Positions 6,499-6,754 of a stretch of DNA of 6,754 bases are shown in pieces. Origin of the DNA: an uncultured Opitutaceae bacterium (GTDB lineage: Bacteria; Verrucomicrobiota; Verrucomicrobiia; Opitutales; Opitutaceae); the NCBI GenBank assembly GCA_903885525.1, contig CAISJA010000395.1, positions 1-6,754 on the forward strand, given 5' to 3'. Made by a program: the position numbers and the translations under genes. The stretch's first letter is position 1. Every line of letters begins with the position of its first letter. The notes under the pieces are model-generated. The model made no database searches, was not told where the DNA came from, and saw only the letters and a list, made by a program, of their open reading frames with translations.

Positions 6499-6593
6499 AC
6501 CGAAAAGCAGAAGTTGGAATTAACCGCAAAAAGCGCCGTGCGATGAAATTAGTCCGGCGGGCAAACCGCAGGCAACCTTCACTCCGCCAATGA
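6495..6593 (+). CDS. Hypothetical 32-residue, strongly basic small ORF
   Basis: The ORF starts at an ATG overlapping the stop of the gamma-carbonic-anhydrase gene (ATGA), with GGAG at 6482-6485, nine bases upstream, as a possible ribosome binding site. The product would have 13 Arg/Lys and one Glu in 32 residues, with clusters NRKKRR (10-15) and RRANRR (21-26). Such a peptide could bind nucleic acid or the ribosome, but that is only composition-based. I recognise no family. About half of its third codon positions are G/C, far below the neighbouring genes, which argues against a long-established gene here. The overlap and ribosome binding site argue for translation. It could be non-coding trailing sequence that happens to be open. 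Confidence 0.3.
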   Translation: MNRKAEVGINRKKRRAMKLVRRANRRQPSLRQ

Positions 6594-6697
6594 AACCCTC
6601 GCAGCGCGAATTTGCCGCGGCGGCGCTGCCGCTGGCGTTACCCTACGGTTGCAGGGTTGTAGAACGCCGGCTATACGTCGAGGTCGGCGCCAACTAG
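6590..6697 (+). CDS. Hypothetical 35-residue small ORF
   Basis: The ATG overlaps the stop of the preceding 32-codon ORF (another ATGA), making a second coupled junction in a row. The product begins MKPSQREFAAAALPLALPYG and ends RLYVEVGAN before a TAG. It has an Ala/Leu-rich middle and a short beta-like C-terminal stretch, with no signal peptide or membrane helix of convincing length. I recognise no family. No Shine-Dalgarno is visible, so translation would depend on coupling. Its sequence also folds into the hairpin at 6631-6671, so an RNA function or a chance open frame is an alternative. Confidence 0.28.
   Translation: MKPSQREFAAAALPLALPYGCRVVERRLYVEVGAN
6631..6671 (+). other. Two-helix RNA hairpin candidate
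   Basis: GCTGGCGTT (6631-6639) pairs with AACGCCGGC (6663-6671) over nine positions, one a G-U wobble. The helix continues, after a five-base one-sided bulge (6658-6662), with ACCCT (6640-6644) pairing AGGGT (6653-6657) around an eight-base loop. CTAC (6643-6646) and GTAG (6659-6662) offer a competing inner pairing. No T-run follows, so it is not an obvious terminator. Confidence 0.4.
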
Positions 6698-6728
6698 AAC
6701 CCGTGTCCGCTTTGGCTGGGTTTTAAGT
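6693..6728 (+). terminator. Hairpin near the right edge, possible terminator
   Basis: ACT-AGAACCC (6693-6702) pairs with GGGTTTT-A-AGT (6718-6728) with A6725 bulged and one G-U pair, giving ten pairs around a 15-base loop. The TTTT is inside the 3' arm rather than after it, so terminator function is weakly supported. The TAG of the 35-codon ORF lies in the 5' arm. The remaining bases to 6754 hold no recognised feature apart from the short repeat listed next. Confidence 0.3.
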
Positions 6729-6745
6729 CGGAGTCGGTCTGCGTG
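6729..6745. repeat. Copy of a 17-base near-repeat also found at 5847-5863
   Basis: CGGAGTCGGTCTGCGTG here matches CGGAGTCGGTTTGCGGG at 5847-5863 in 15 of 17 positions, in direct orientation. Both copies are outside recognised genes and flank the gamma-carbonic-anhydrase gene plus the small ORFs. It could be a dispersed intergenic motif or coincidence. Confidence 0.3.
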
Positions 6746-6754
6746 AGCGGTAAC

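Noticed and set aside
6637..6754. Possible integron attC or recombination site suggested by GTTACC and the terminal GGTAAC
   Set aside because: Neither end matches the GTTRRRY / RYYYAAC core pattern, and no integrase or cassette structure is visible. The window also ends before the right side can be judged.
6594..6754. tRNA or other standard RNA gene at the right edge
   Set aside because: No cloverleaf, T-loop GTTCRA motif, or recognisable RNase P, tmRNA or SRP signature.

Overview
The window is a high-GC chromosomal segment of housekeeping genes packed tightly on both strands. Coding capacity is high, third codon positions are strongly G/C, and most starts lack a Shine-Dalgarno sequence. 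Gene content and protein style point to a Gram-negative bacterium. My best guess is Verrucomicrobiota (an Opitutaceae-like lineage), but that is inference from overall resemblance; there is no rRNA or other decisive marker here.

Left block, + strand (1-1958): the 3' end of a DHH/DHHA1 phosphoesterase gene (nrnA-like), then truB and ribF. Each junction is a 4-base stop/start overlap (ATGA, then GTGA), so this is one operon whose promoter lies upstream of the window. The nrnA-truB-ribF order is a widespread conserved arrangement linking nano-RNA turnover, tRNA pseudouridine-55 formation and FMN/FAD synthesis.

Centre block, - strand (4359 down to 1969): a CPBP-family membrane protease-like protein, then thiL (thiamine-phosphate kinase), then tsaE (tRNA t6A ATPase). 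They are probably co-transcribed, with gaps of 84 and 36 bases. tsaE runs head-on into ribF. The two stop codons sit in opposite arms of one perfect 8-bp inverted repeat, which probably acts as a shared bidirectional terminator.

Right block, + strand (4550-6498): a concentrative nucleoside transporter (nupC type), divergent from the CPBP gene across a 190-base intergenic region, then a gamma-carbonic-anhydrase-like hexapeptide-repeat protein. Between the two lie candidate hairpins and a possible promoter placed so that the second transcript would be leaderless.

Right edge (6495-6754): the gamma-carbonic-anhydrase stop codon overlaps the ATG of a 32-codon very basic ORF, and that ORF's stop overlaps the ATG of a 35-codon ORF. 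Base composition is less GC-rich here, and two hairpins can be drawn. This is the only part of the window not explained by familiar genes. It may be a chain of coupled small ORFs, a structured RNA, or plain intergenic DNA. No mobile element, CRISPR array, tRNA or rRNA was recognised, and I found no clear sign of a previously undescribed multi-gene system.
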